From positions 161,081-225,080 of IMG/VR virus record IMGVR_UViG_3300023174_000045: a DNA stretch of 64,000 nt. One strand, written 5' to 3'. Each line of letters opens with the position of its first letter. Within the stretch, counting starts at the first letter, position 1. The notes under the pieces were generated by a model, which saw only the letters and a program-made list of their open reading frames with translations, made no database searches and was not told the DNA's origin. Source of the stretch: a virus. The position numbers and the translations under genes were made by a program. This document shows positions 18,137 through 25,951 of the stretch, in pieces.

Positions 18137-18161
18137 CCAATAATTGCCAAACTGTTATAAT
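18133..18161 (+). promoter_or_regulatory. sigma-70 promoter
   Basis: TTGACC (18133-18138), 17 bases, TATAAT (18156-18161), identical to the promoter at 16692 but without the 18-bp element. Confidence 0.75.
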
Positions 18162-18191
18162 AGTCACATACAAAGCAAAAAGGAGCCAGTG

Positions 18192-18464
18192 ATGAGAAAA
18201 GCGTTTGAAGGACTTACTACCAAAGAAATCCGTGAAGTGGGCATGTACGGTTGCACAGAAGCGCAGATGCGTGAAGCAGTGGAATCCAGTAGCACTTTCC
18301 GTTTTTCAGGACCTGCTATGGTTGTGGCGTCAATGATGAGTGATGCACAGGAAATGATGGCATACGAACAGCCTGACTTCAACACCATCGAAGATCAGCG
18401 CCAACTGCTGAACCGTGCAAAATTTGTTTTATTCACTTACATCATGGACCGGGAGACAGCATAA
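18192..18464 (+). CDS. hypothetical protein, 90 aa
   Basis: ATG after AAGGAGCCAGTG. Met-rich helical protein (MYGCTEAQMREAVESSST, MMSDAQEMMAYEQPDF). First of a run of four overlapping small genes. No family recognised. Confidence 0.7.
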   Translation: MRKAFEGLTTKEIREVGMYGCTEAQMREAVESSSTFRFSGPAMVVASMMSDAQEMMAYEQPDFNTIEDQRQLLNRAKFVLFTYIMDRETA

Positions 18465-18727
18465 TGAAAATTCTAATTTGGAAAAGCCACGGTGACATCC
18501 GTGTTTATGATGTTTCTACTCCTGACAAACTACGTGCTCAGATTGAAGATGCCATTGATTGTCTAGATGGGTGGGGATTGGAAAAGGAAGTTGAATTGCT
18601 TCAAAAGCATATTGAAAAACATCCTAATGACCTTGTGGAATTGAGCCGAGCAGTTAACCAAATCATGATGGCAGTTGGAGACGAGGAAGAGATGTTTGAA
18701 CAATTTTATATTGGGGAATTAGAATGA
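18464..18727 (+). CDS. hypothetical acidic protein, 87 aa
   Basis: Overlaps the previous stop by one base (TAATG). Beta hairpin (MKILIWKSHGDIRVYDV) then an acidic helical part. No family recognised. Confidence 0.65.
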   Translation: MKILIWKSHGDIRVYDVSTPDKLRAQIEDAIDCLDGWGLEKEVELLQKHIEKHPNDLVELSRAVNQIMMAVGDEEEMFEQFYIGELE

Positions 18728-18918
18728 GCGAGAAGTTAGCACAGGCTGAGGCCAGATTCGACGAACTGGTTGATGCTGTTCAAGCATTGTCCAAAAAGAT
18801 GACTGAGTTTCGTAGACTTTATGAGCCCGAGTGTGTGGACTTCAATCAGATCAATGAATTGTTATACGACATGCTGGGCGAAATTGATGACCAATTGATT
18901 GAGGAGAATTTTGAATGA
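18724..18918 (+). CDS. hypothetical coiled-coil protein, 64 aa
   Basis: ATGA overlap with the previous gene. Helical with heptad-like spacing (AQAEARFDELVDAVQALSKK). No family recognised. Confidence 0.65.
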   Translation: MSEKLAQAEARFDELVDAVQALSKKMTEFRRLYEPECVDFNQINELLYDMLGEIDDQLIEENFE

Positions 18919-19130
18919 CACAGGATGTGATTGGTCGTGAGATCACCGTGGGTTCGGCAGTGTTTTACAACGGTGTCTTGTACAAGGTCACCAAGACCAA
19001 AGGCCACATGATTGGCATGAACTACCTGCGTGGGCACTACCAACTGGTCAGGGACAAAACCAAGCCTGGAAGAGAATGTTGCATTGTTGAAGGCCCGGCA
19101 CTGACAGCATATTTGTTGGCCAAACAATAA
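18915..19130 (+). CDS. hypothetical protein, 71 aa
   Basis: ATGA overlap. Begins MTQDVIGREITVGSAVFYNG and has LYKVTKTKGHMIG, which reads like a small beta-barrel (KOW/SH3-like) fold. No family named. Confidence 0.65.
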   Translation: MTQDVIGREITVGSAVFYNGVLYKVTKTKGHMIGMNYLRGHYQLVRDKTKPGRECCIVEGPALTAYLLAKQ

Positions 19131-19141
19131 AGGAAACCAAG

Positions 19142-19318
19142 ATGAGCATGAGCGACATCAGCATTGACATTCAGAACATGTTGGAAGACGGCGACCACCC
19201 CACAGTGATTGCTAGGGTGTTGGGCGTTCCATTGGCTTGGGTGTACAACACCCTGGAACAAATGGATCCTGACACCATTGAAGAAGACCGTTGCAGACTT
19301 GCAACAGGCTACAATTGA
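19142..19318 (+). CDS. small helix-turn-helix-like protein, 58 aa
   Basis: ATG after AAAGGAAACCAAG. The centre HPTVIARVLGVPLAWVYNTL has the spacing of a helix-turn-helix, so it may bind DNA; a regulator of the promoters here is speculation. Its TGA is inside the next -35 box. Confidence 0.6.
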   Translation: MSMSDISIDIQNMLEDGDHPTVIARVLGVPLAWVYNTLEQMDPDTIEEDRCRLATGYN

Positions 19319-19343
19319 CCACAAATTCAACTTCAGCTACAAT
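19315..19343 (+). promoter_or_regulatory. sigma-70 promoter for the MoxR operon
   Basis: TTGACC (19315-19320), 17 bases, TACAAT (19338-19343). Confidence 0.7.
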
Positions 19344-19384
19344 AACGACTTAACTTATTTTTAACCCCCGAAAGGAAACAGCCC

Positions 19385-20476
19385 ATGTCAGCAGTATCAG
19401 ATGCACGTACAGTAACCAGTGCCCAAGTTCGCAAATCAATCATGCATGCGTTTAAGAAAAAGCGCCCTATGTTTTTGTGGGGTCCTCCCGGCATCGGCAA
19501 GAGCGAAGTTGTGGCTGGCATCACCGAAGAACTTGGTGGCTTGATGATTGACTTGCGCCTGGGTCAAATGGAGCCCACAGACATTCGTGGTATTCCGTTT
19601 TACAACAAAGACATCGGCAAGATGGATTGGGCTCCTCCTGTGGAGATGCCCGATGAAGAAACTGCCAGCCAGTACCCTGTGGTGGTGTTGTTCTTGGACG
19701 AGATGAACTCGGCTCCAGCGTCAGTGCAAAGTGCCGCATATCAGTTGATTTTGAATCGACGCATTGGCAAGTATCGACTGCCTGACAATGTGGTAATGGT
19801 TGCTGCCGGTAACCGTGAGAGTGACAAAGGTGTCACATTCCGCATGCCTACTCCACTGGCAAATCGTTTTGTTCACCAAGAAATGCGTGTGGACTTTGCA
19901 TCTTGGCAAGAGTGGGCTGTTAAAAACAACATCCACAAGGACGTGGTGGGTTACTTGAGTTTTGCCAAGCAAGACTTGTATGATTTTGATGCCAAGTCCA
20001 GTTCACGTGCGTTTGCTACACCACGCTCATGGAGTTTTGTGAGTGAGTTGTTGGCAGATGAATGTGATGAGGACACAGAAATGAACCTGATTGCAGGTAC
20101 TGTGGGCGAGGGTCTTGCAGTTAAGTTCAAGGCTCACCGCAAAGTGTCTGGACGCATGCCACAGCCCTCGGACATCTTGAGTGGCAAGGTCACTGACTTG
20201 AATGTAAAAGAGGTGAGTGCCATGTACAGTTTGGTGATCTCCATGTGCTACGAACTCAAAGACGCCATCGAGCAAAAGAAAGTTGGCGACAAAGAGTTCC
20301 ATGAAATGTCCAACAACTTTTTGACATACATGATGAAGAACTTTGAAACTGAGCTGGTGGTGTTGGGTGCTCGTATTGCACTGACAACTTACTTGTTGCC
20401 AATGCAACCCACCAAGATCAAGTGCTTTGACGAGTTCCACAGCCGCTACGGCAAGTACATTTTGCAAGCCAACTGA
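19385..20476 (+). CDS. MoxR-type AAA+ ATPase
   Basis: 363 residues. Walker A GPPGIGKS (33-40), Walker B VLFLDEMN (about 101-108), then the sensor region VVMVAAGNRE near 138. MoxR ATPases act with VWA-domain partners as chaperones or metal/cofactor-insertion machines; such a partner is encoded at 21422. The ribosome-binding site is GAAAGGAAACAG. Phage MoxR/VWA pairs are known but their role is unclear. Confidence 0.88.
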   Translation: MSAVSDARTVTSAQVRKSIMHAFKKKRPMFLWGPPGIGKSEVVAGITEELGGLMIDLRLGQMEPTDIRGIPFYNKDIGKMDWAPPVEMPDEETASQYPVVVLFLDEMNSAPASVQSAAYQLILNRRIGKYRLPDNVVMVAAGNRESDKGVTFRMPTPLANRFVHQEMRVDFASWQEWAVKNNIHKDVVGYLSFAKQDLYDFDAKSSSRAFATPRSWSFVSELLADECDEDTEMNLIAGTVGEGLAVKFKAHRKVSGRMPQPSDILSGKVTDLNVKEVSAMYSLVISMCYELKDAIEQKKVGDKEFHEMSNNFLTYMMKNFETELVVLGARIALTTYLLPMQPTKIKCFDEFHSRYGKYILQAN

Positions 20477-20483
20477 TTGGGGG

Positions 20484-20527
20484 TGGGTGGTGCAGTCTAC
20501 TAGGGCTGTGACTGCGCCACCCTTTTT
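20484..20527 (+). terminator. terminator after the MoxR gene
   Basis: GGGTGGTGCAGTC pairs with GACTGCGCCACCC (one mismatch), then TTTTT; the next gene starts two bases after the T run, so it may act as a partial attenuator. Confidence 0.7.
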
Positions 20528-20529
20528 CT

Positions 20530-20862
20530 ATGAACTACGAAATTGTCAAATTAAATGGTCGCAATGCTTGGAGCAAGATCTATCGGTACACCATTGAGTT
20601 TCCCAAGGGTGATTACAGCAGTGGTGTGCTGGAGTTTGATCGAGCCCGACGTTGGTTCAACCGCACTTATGGTTACAGCACAGATGTCCGAACACAGAAT
20701 GAAATTGCTGAACAACTCAATGACCGAATACCAGAAAGCCATCAATCAGATGATCTAAACTTGTTGTGGGCTTACAGCACTGAGTATCGCAACTACCGAA
20801 TCTACGTGGCTTCGGACAAAGAGTTGATGTTTTTTGAACTTGCACATTCTGGCACTGCATGA
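20530..20862 (+). CDS. hypothetical protein, 110 aa
   Basis: Begins MNYEIVKLNGRNAWSKIYRYTIEF. C-terminal block YRIYVASDKELMFFELAHSG resembles the block IVVIYIMSDEDAALYDKHW of the next protein, so the two may be distant paralogues. Located between the MoxR and VWA genes. Function unknown. Confidence 0.65.
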   Translation: MNYEIVKLNGRNAWSKIYRYTIEFPKGDYSSGVLEFDRARRWFNRTYGYSTDVRTQNEIAEQLNDRIPESHQSDDLNLLWAYSTEYRNYRIYVASDKELMFFELAHSGTA

Positions 20863-21098
20863 AACACTGGCGTCATGAATATCATGTCCGGGTTGATGCT
20901 GTTCCACGTATTCGTTGGTGCAGAAAGAACTTGGGAGACCATGGAGACCGTTGGGACTATTTGAGTGGCAAAAACATTGTAGTCATATACATCATGAGCG
21001 ACGAGGATGCCGCACTGTACGACAAGCATTGGAGATTTTGGAATGTCCTTAAAGGTGACCACAAAGAAGAATCTCATTATTTTTCACAATCCCGATGA
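20859..21098 (+). CDS. hypothetical protein, 79 aa
   Basis: ATGA overlap with the previous gene. Short alpha/beta protein ending in a basic polar tail. The following gene begins inside it in another frame. Confidence 0.6.
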   Translation: MKHWRHEYHVRVDAVPRIRWCRKNLGDHGDRWDYLSGKNIVVIYIMSDEDAALYDKHWRFWNVLKGDHKEESHYFSQSR

Positions 21099-21354
21099 GT
21101 GGGCTCAGGTACTGGACCGCTTGGAACAGGATTTTGGTTTTTCCATTCGCATGCGGCATGTGATGCGGCGTGAACTGGGTTTTACCGCACGTGACCATCG
21201 TGGGTTGGTACCTAATCGCAAACTGGGGGAAATGTGGGCCGTGCTTCAATCACAGGAAATTGAGGATGCACCAGGGCACCACTATGAACAGCAAGTGCAT
21301 TTGGACTTCTACACAGAGTACGCACAGTCATGGTTCATACTAAAGTATTTGTAA
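21043..21354 (+). CDS. hypothetical protein, 103 aa
   Basis: ATG at 21043 inside the previous gene (56-base overlap). Contains LDRLEQDFGFSIRMRHVMRRELGF, an Arg-rich helical part, and ends WFILKYL. TAA is in the 18-bp element at 21351. No family recognised. Confidence 0.65.
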   Translation: MSLKVTTKKNLIIFHNPDEWAQVLDRLEQDFGFSIRMRHVMRRELGFTARDHRGLVPNRKLGEMWAVLQSQEIEDAPGHHYEQQVHLDFYTEYAQSWFILKYL

Positions 21355-21368
21355 TACTCAAGTACTAC
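21351..21368 (+). promoter_or_regulatory. 18-bp operator-like element, copy 4
   Basis: GTAATAC-TCAA-GTACTAC, one base before the -35 box at 21370. Confidence 0.6.
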
Positions 21369-21369
21369 A

Positions 21370-21398
21370 TTGACCATTAATTCACGATCTGCTATAAT
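21370..21398 (+). promoter_or_regulatory. sigma-70 promoter for the VWA operon
   Basis: TTGACC (21370-21375), 17 bases, TATAAT (21393-21398). Confidence 0.75.
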
Positions 21399-21421
21399 AC
21401 ATGAAACAAACAAGGAATCGC

Positions 21422-22726
21422 ATGCACTATTTTAACCCTGACGTACTACATGCCACAGCAGGCACCACTGCCACAAAAGATGACGCAAAGAAATTTGCCA
21501 ACTTGATCGGTCCCATGGACATGAAACTGGATCGAGTTGTGCGTGAAAAATTGATTTCAGCCCGTGTGGGTTTGTTGCTGAAAGCAAGTTTTTTTGGCAA
21601 CCTTGCAACACGTTTGAAACTGGTCAATGCTGATGAGTGGTGTCCCACTGCCGCAACAGACGGACGCAATTTTTACTACAACACTCGCTTCATTGAGATG
21701 TTGCGCCCCAAAGAAATTGAGTTTTTGTTTGGACATGAAGTGTTGCATTGTGTATATGATCACTTTGGACGCCGCGGTGATCGTGACCCACAGTTGTGGA
21801 ACATTGCCAATGATTATTGTGTGAATGGTGACTTGGTAAAGCACAATGTGGGTGAGAAGATCACTAGTGTGCCGTGTTTGTATGACCGCAAGTATGACGG
21901 CATGAGCTCGGAAGAAGTGTACGATGCCTTGTACGAAAATGCTGAAAAGATTGACATTGGCAAATTGCTGGATCAAATGATTGACGAGCACTTGGACGGT
22001 GATGGCGAAGGTGACGGCGACGAGGACGGTGAAGGCAAGGGTCGTCCCAAGTTGAGCGCTGAAGAAAAACAGGCCATCAAGGACGAGATCAAAGAAGCCA
22101 TGTTGGCGGCTGCCGCTACTGTGGACGGTGCTGGTAACTTGCCCGCAGGTGTCAAGCGACTGATCCAACAGCTGACAGAACCCCAGATGAACTGGCGTGA
22201 GATCTTGCGCATGAACTTGGAGAGCACCATCAAAGCCGACTACACCTGGATGCGGGCCAGCCGCAAAGGTTGGCACATGGATGCAGTCATGCCCGGCCAA
22301 AAGCCCGATGAAATGATTGACATTGCAGTGATGTTGGATGCATCTGGTTCAATCTCGGAATCCATGCTCAAGGACTTCTTGAGTGAAATCCAAGGCATCA
22401 TGGACTCGTTCCCTGCATACAAGATTCATGTTGTGACATTTGATACCGAAGCATACAATCCTGCACAATATGACTCGGACAATCTTGACAGCATGATTGA
22501 CTATGAAGTGTCCGGTGGTGGTGGTACTGATTTTGATTGTATCTTCACCTACTTGAAGGAAGAGGAAATCACACCACGCCGACTCATCGTGTTCACAGAC
22601 GGCTACCCGTTTGGTTCATGGGGTGACGCCGAATACTGCGACACCACCTGGATATTGCATGGTACCACAACCATTGTTCCACCCTGGGGCACACATGCCT
22701 ACTACGACGAGAACAAGGAAGATTGA
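21422..22726 (+). CDS. VWA-domain protein with N-terminal HExxH domain (DUF2201-type)
   Basis: About 434 residues. The N-terminal half has FLFGHEVLHCVYDHF (HExxH, metallopeptidase-like) as in DUF2201 proteins; a highly acidic low-complexity DGDGEGDGDEDGEGK linker follows; the C-terminal VWA domain has the MIDAS motif MLDASGSIS near 305 and FTDGYP. It is the expected partner of the MoxR ATPase at 19385. ATG at 21422 preferred (AAGGAATCGC before it) over the ATG at 21401. Confidence 0.85.
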   Translation: MHYFNPDVLHATAGTTATKDDAKKFANLIGPMDMKLDRVVREKLISARVGLLLKASFFGNLATRLKLVNADEWCPTAATDGRNFYYNTRFIEMLRPKEIEFLFGHEVLHCVYDHFGRRGDRDPQLWNIANDYCVNGDLVKHNVGEKITSVPCLYDRKYDGMSSEEVYDALYENAEKIDIGKLLDQMIDEHLDGDGEGDGDEDGEGKGRPKLSAEEKQAIKDEIKEAMLAAAATVDGAGNLPAGVKRLIQQLTEPQMNWREILRMNLESTIKADYTWMRASRKGWHMDAVMPGQKPDEMIDIAVMLDASGSISESMLKDFLSEIQGIMDSFPAYKIHVVTFDTEAYNPAQYDSDNLDSMIDYEVSGGGGTDFDCIFTYLKEEEITPRRLIVFTDGYPFGSWGDAEYCDTTWILHGTTTIVPPWGTHAYYDENKED

Positions 22727-22737
22727 GGAGTGCCGGA

Positions 22738-23016
22738 ATGAACGAACGAATTCAAGAACTTGCCCAACAATCACAACTTGCAGAGTTGTATGACCGCTAT
22801 GTTGAACAATGTATGAAAAATGCCGACGACGATATTCTTGATTACGATGTGATTGTTAAAGAGTTTGCCGAGTTGTTTGTGCAGGAATGTGCCCAAGTTT
22901 GTGAGCCGACACTGGATGAACCTTACGAGGATATGACTGAATTTGGCAAAGGGTTAGTTGAAGGGCAAGATATTGCCATTGAACGAATCAAAAAACATTT
23001 CGGAGTCGAAGAATGA
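22738..23016 (+). CDS. MNERI-FGVEE family small protein, copy 1
   Basis: 92 residues. N-terminus MNERIQELAQQ, middle EFAELFVQECAQVCEP, C-terminus IKKHFGVEE: the family pattern seen in five more genes to 24676. Helical and acidic. The CATTTCGGAGTCGAAGAATG at its end carries the ribosome-binding site of the next gene. I have seen such proteins in other T4-like genomes; function unknown. Confidence 0.75.
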   Translation: MNERIQELAQQSQLAELYDRYVEQCMKNADDDILDYDVIVKEFAELFVQECAQVCEPTLDEPYEDMTEFGKGLVEGQDIAIERIKKHFGVEE

Positions 23017-23144
23017 AAACCGTGTTTGCTATTGTAGGTGCGTTCACTGTGGCTCTAGGCATCCTTGGAGCATTTGGTGTTGGCCACTTTGTTATGATCT
23101 ACAGTCCAGATAAAATTTCCTGCGTCAAAGGAGTTGAAGCGTGA
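23013..23144 (+). CDS. small membrane protein, 43 aa
   Basis: ATGA overlap with the preceding gene. One hydrophobic segment (FAIVGAFTVALGILGAFGVG) and a short C-terminal tail with one Cys. No family recognised. Confidence 0.6.
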   Translation: MKTVFAIVGAFTVALGILGAFGVGHFVMIYSPDKISCVKGVEA

Positions 23145-23305
23145 GCAACCTTTGGTTTAACATTAGATTTGGTACTAGGCATTTTCAGTTCTCACGTGAC
23201 TGGGAGATTTCGTTCAGGGTCAACTCCTACTGGATTGAGAATCCGCCTGCCAAGTGGTTTGAAGTATACTGCCTGTTTGGGCATCATTTCGGAGTTGAAG
23301 AATGA
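23141..23305 (+). CDS. 54-aa protein with a borrowed FGVEE tail
   Basis: GTG start overlapping the previous TGA (GTGA). The body (MSNLWFNIRFGTRHFQFSRD...) is unrelated to the MNERI family but the last residues HHFGVEE and their DNA are the family tail. This suggests recombination at the repeated gene-junction sequence. Real coding is likely from the overlaps on both sides. Confidence 0.55.
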   Translation: MSNLWFNIRFGTRHFQFSRDWEISFRVNSYWIENPPAKWFEVYCLFGHHFGVEE

Positions 23306-23496
23306 ACACAGCAGTATTTTCAGCCGCAGTTTGGGTATTGGTTACATCATTTGTTGATTCACACGGTGGTGGTAGCGTAACTTATAGTCCACCTTTGAAA
23401 GACCTACCGTCGTGTGAATACTTACAAAAGAGTTTGCCTGATTCAGTATCATACCGTACTCGGTGTGTTCAAATTAACATGGCGGTGACAAAATGA
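23302..23496 (+). CDS. small exported protein, 64 aa
   Basis: N-terminal hydrophobic signal-like segment (AVFSAAVWVLVTSFV) then a polar part with two Cys (CEYLQKS..., RTRCVQ) that could form a disulfide. ATGA overlaps at both ends. No family recognised. Confidence 0.6.
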   Translation: MNTAVFSAAVWVLVTSFVDSHGGGSVTYSPPLKDLPSCEYLQKSLPDSVSYRTRCVQINMAVTK

Positions 23497-23732
23497 ACGA
23501 ACGAATCCGAGAACTTGCTGAACAGGCTGGGATATTAAAAGAGCAATCTGTACAAGCAAAGATAGTAAAGAATGAAGATGGAACATGGACTTCAATTTTA
23601 GAATATCCTGATTTAGAAAAGTTCGCCGAGTTATTGATCCGGCAATGTATCCAGGCCGTAAAAAATGTCGGTGGCTACAACGAAGACTATCATATGAATG
23701 CTATCAAAAAATATTTCGGAGTTGAAGAATGA
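23493..23732 (+). CDS. MNERI-FGVEE family small protein, copy 2
   Basis: 79 residues, MNERIRELAEQAG...EKFAELLIRQCIQAV...IKKYFGVEE. Overlaps neighbours by four bases each side. Confidence 0.75.
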   Translation: MNERIRELAEQAGILKEQSVQAKIVKNEDGTWTSILEYPDLEKFAELLIRQCIQAVKNVGGYNEDYHMNAIKKYFGVEE

Positions 23733-23983
23733 ACGAACGAATTCGACAACTTGCTGAACAGGCTAAAATAGATTATGAATTGCTGCCTGAGATTGCACGG
23801 GAACCTGTGTGGATCGCTCTTGATGACGAACTTGAAAAGTTCGCCGAATTATTGATCCGGCAATGCATGCGTATGTGCGATTGTGCAGATGTATCATTGC
23901 TAGAACATAATCGTCCTCAAGAAGCCAGTGGTGCAGCCGGCGCTAAACAATTTATCAAAGAATGGTTTGAGGTCGAAGAATGA
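23729..23983 (+). CDS. MNERI-FGVEE family small protein, copy 3
   Basis: 84 residues, MNERIRQLAEQAK...EKFAELLIRQCMRMCD, diverged tail KEWFEVEE. Overlaps neighbours by four bases. Confidence 0.75.
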   Translation: MNERIRQLAEQAKIDYELLPEIAREPVWIALDDELEKFAELLIRQCMRMCDCADVSLLEHNRPQEASGAAGAKQFIKEWFEVEE

Positions 23984-24165
23984 ACGATTGGATTCAAGAA
24001 CTTGAAGCTACACTCATGGATCTATACCAGGGTCGACGGGTGGTTGTGCCACATGATATCGACCATGCTCATAACATGCTGATGGTGGCGGGTGCCTATA
24101 TTCAACATGACAAACAGCGCATGTGGAGCACACTAACGGAGATGAAAAGTGAACGAACGAATTAA
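23980..24165 (+). CDS. MNERI-related small protein, diverged copy
   Basis: 61 residues. Starts MNDWIQELEATL, like a family N-terminus, but lacks the FAELLI block and the FGVEE tail. Overlaps the next gene by 17 bases. Confidence 0.6.
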   Translation: MNDWIQELEATLMDLYQGRRVVVPHDIDHAHNMLMVAGAYIQHDKQRMWSTLTEMKSERTN

Positions 24166-24406
24166 GGAACTTGCTGAACAGGCTACATCAATTGTAGAAA
24201 TGGTAGGGCCCGAAGGTTATACCAGCAGTTATGCCAAATTTGATAGGGAAAAGTTCGCCGAGTTATTGATTCAGCAATGTATCAACGTTTGTGAGCCAGT
24301 TTTAGACGAACCGTATGAGGATATGAGTGAGTTTGACAAAGGGTTAGTCGAAGGACAGGATGTTGCAGTAGAAAAGATCAAACAACATTTCGGAGTTGAA
24401 GAATGA
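24149..24406 (+). CDS. MNERI-FGVEE family small protein, copy 4
   Basis: 85 residues (GTG start). MNERIKELAEQAT...EKFAELLIQQCINVCEP...IKQHFGVEE. The C-terminal half is nearly the same as copy 1 (VLDEPYEDMSEFDKGLVEGQD versus TLDEPYEDMTEF...), so the two are recent duplicates. Confidence 0.75.
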   Translation: MNERIKELAEQATSIVEMVGPEGYTSSYAKFDREKFAELLIQQCINVCEPVLDEPYEDMSEFDKGLVEGQDVAVEKIKQHFGVEE

Positions 24407-24459
24407 AGCCAAACACACAGGCGTGGCGAGCATGGATGTTGGAGATCTACTATGAATGA
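24403..24459 (+). CDS. 18-aa micro-ORF at a gene junction
   Basis: ATGA overlap with the previous gene and overlap with the next start; product MKPNTQAWRAWMLEIYYE. May only couple translation through the gap. Confidence 0.35.
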   Translation: MKPNTQAWRAWMLEIYYE

Positions 24460-24676
24460 ACGAATTAAAGAACTTGCTCAACAGGCTGAAATCTATGCTG
24501 GCGATCTGATAGATCAGGGTGCTGATTACGATCAGTATCCACGCTATTACACAGAAAAGTTAACCGAGTTAATGGTCCGGGAATGTTATGTGGCATTGTT
24601 TCCTGCCCTGCGTGACATGATCAGCCGTGGACAAGCATACGACATGATTCGACAACACTTTGGAGTTGAAGAATGA
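24452..24676 (+). CDS. MNERI-FGVEE family small protein, copy 5
   Basis: 74 residues, MNERIKELAQQAE...EKLTELMVRECYVAL...IRQHFGVEE. ATGA overlap with the next gene. Confidence 0.75.
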   Translation: MNERIKELAQQAEIYAGDLIDQGADYDQYPRYYTEKLTELMVRECYVALFPALRDMISRGQAYDMIRQHFGVEE

Positions 24677-25047
24677 CCGACGAAATCACTTTGGAGATGC
24701 TGGACCGCAAGACGGCATGGTGCGAGCAAAACGCATTTTGGGGGCAAGATTCGGCCATACAGCGTATGCAAGATTTTTACTTTGAAAAGACTCGAACCAG
24801 TGTGAACGAAGCCTGGCCTGAAAGTTTTACCCTGGACGATCTTGCCAAAGTATTGAATGTGGAACGTGTGAGTTATAGAGTCTATTACAGCCGGGATAAT
24901 CTTACATTGAGACTGTTTGTGTTCCGTGCCCACTGCACCAAGTACGAAGAGCGCGAGATGTTGGCGTTGGGATTTGTACATGCCAAAGACGGCGATACAG
25001 ACAACATCCCTGACCAACCAGTAGAAGAAGTTAAAGGAGAAGAATAA
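24673..25047 (+). CDS. hypothetical protein, 124 aa
   Basis: Acidic alpha/beta protein; MTDEITLEMLDRKTAWCEQN start and an acidic VEEVKGEE tail. ATG overlaps the previous stop. No family recognised. Confidence 0.65.
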   Translation: MTDEITLEMLDRKTAWCEQNAFWGQDSAIQRMQDFYFEKTRTSVNEAWPESFTLDDLAKVLNVERVSYRVYYSRDNLTLRLFVFRAHCTKYEEREMLALGFVHAKDGDTDNIPDQPVEEVKGEE

Positions 25048-25106
25048 TGGGCAGTATCGTTGCAATGGTGGTTATTTTGTTGATTGAATTTGGAACCAAG
25101 GTGTAA
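25047..25106 (+). CDS. 19-aa membrane micropeptide
   Basis: TAATG overlap and AAAGGAGAAGAATA ribosome-binding site; almost wholly hydrophobic MGSIVAMVVILLIEFGTKV. Short, but placement and hydrophobicity support a real micropeptide. Confidence 0.45.
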   Translation: MGSIVAMVVILLIEFGTKV

Positions 25107-25108
25107 CC

Positions 25109-25276
25109 ATGTGGGCATTGATTATTGCATTTGTAGTTGACATTGCGCCACCTGAATCCAAATACATTCAGTTGGCCGAAACAAAAACATATCAAGAGTG
25201 CCGAGACCTGTCTAAGATATTGAAAGCTCATGGACTCACTGATGGTGTATTTTTATTCTGCGTGGAGCGACAATGA
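25109..25276 (+). CDS. small exported or membrane protein, 55 aa
   Basis: Begins MWALIIAFVVDIAPPES, a short hydrophobic N-terminus, then a helical part with two Cys (ECRDLSKIL..., FLFCVERQ). ATGA overlap with the next gene. Similar small two-Cys proteins occur in T4-like phages. Confidence 0.55.
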   Translation: MWALIIAFVVDIAPPESKYIQLAETKTYQECRDLSKILKAHGLTDGVFLFCVERQ

Positions 25277-25344
25277 TATTTGCATTGGGCATGATAGCAG
25301 GTATTGTGTTGGGCGTAATAATTTACTTTTTGATTAGTCGCTGA
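25273..25344 (+). CDS. 23-aa membrane micropeptide
   Basis: MIFALGMIAGIVLGVIIYFL then ISR: a single transmembrane helix. Overlaps both neighbours (ATGA, TGATG). Confidence 0.5.
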   Translation: MIFALGMIAGIVLGVIIYFLISR

Positions 25345-25589
25345 TGGGCAATCAAACTGAATACTTTGAACGTATTGCATACCAGCCTGAATATCACATA
25401 GGCGACAGGGTGTTTGGTCATTATCGCGGTATTCCCTTTGCAGGCTCTGTGGGCAATGACACACTAATCAATCCTGTGCAAGGTCCCAGGATCAGCATAC
25501 ACTTGGATTTGCCTATACGCTTGGAAGGTGTTGTAAAGAATGTTATAATTGTTCAGCACAAAGATGTTCGACGCATGAAGGAGTTTTAA
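25344..25589 (+). CDS. hypothetical protein, 81 aa
   Basis: ATG overlaps the previous TGA by one base. Tyr-rich N-terminus, then a beta-barrel-like middle (IGDRVFGHYRGIPFAGSVG) and a basic end. No family recognised. Confidence 0.65.
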   Translation: MGNQTEYFERIAYQPEYHIGDRVFGHYRGIPFAGSVGNDTLINPVQGPRISIHLDLPIRLEGVVKNVIIVQHKDVRRMKEF

Positions 25590-25817
25590 ATGGTGTATAA
25601 AAGTGTTTACACAGAAGTTGAAGTAGAGGTTGATCTCGAAGAGTTTGACACAGATGATTTGCTGGAAGAATTAGACTCACGAGGTGCATTGCCCCCAGAA
25701 GGCAATGTCAATGCCAAAGAACTGGTAGAGCAGATTTACTACCTACGCAGGCAAGGACAAGCATACGACCACTTGATGGATTCGTTGATGTATGCTGTGC
25801 TGGGACGCATAGCGTGA
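25590..25817 (+). CDS. hypothetical acidic protein, 75 aa
   Basis: Starts directly after the previous stop, with AAGGAG nearby. Glu/Asp-rich (VEVEVDLEEFDTDDLLEELDSRG). The tail GQAYDHLMDSLMYAV recalls GQAYDMIRQHFG of the MNERI family. No family named. Confidence 0.65.
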   Translation: MVYKSVYTEVEVEVDLEEFDTDDLLEELDSRGALPPEGNVNAKELVEQIYYLRRQGQAYDHLMDSLMYAVLGRIA

Positions 25818-25951
25818 TACAATTTGAATGGTTTGTGTATGGATTGATGGCAGGCTTGGTGGCTCCTTATGTGTGGCCGTTGATCAGCCGGTGCATTGAA
25901 GAAGCACACATAGCACGTAGAGACTGGCGCAAAGACCGTGAACACCATTGA
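25814..25951 (+). CDS. small membrane protein, 45 aa
   Basis: GTGA overlap with the previous stop. Hydrophobic segment FVYGLMAGLVAPYVWPLI then a basic tail RRDWRKDREHH. Its end overlaps the next GTG start. Confidence 0.5.
   Translation: MIQFEWFVYGLMAGLVAPYVWPLISRCIEEAHIARRDWRKDREHH

Noticed and set aside
21557-22300. Minus-strand ORF of 247 codons opposite the VWA gene
   Set aside because: Shadow of a gene with MIDAS and HExxH motifs; no ribosome-binding site or family match.
22738-24676. Regular repeats at the MNERI genes as a CRISPR or tandem repeat array
   Set aside because: The repeated segments are coding ends of paralogous genes with variable spacing; there are no short identical repeats with unique spacers.
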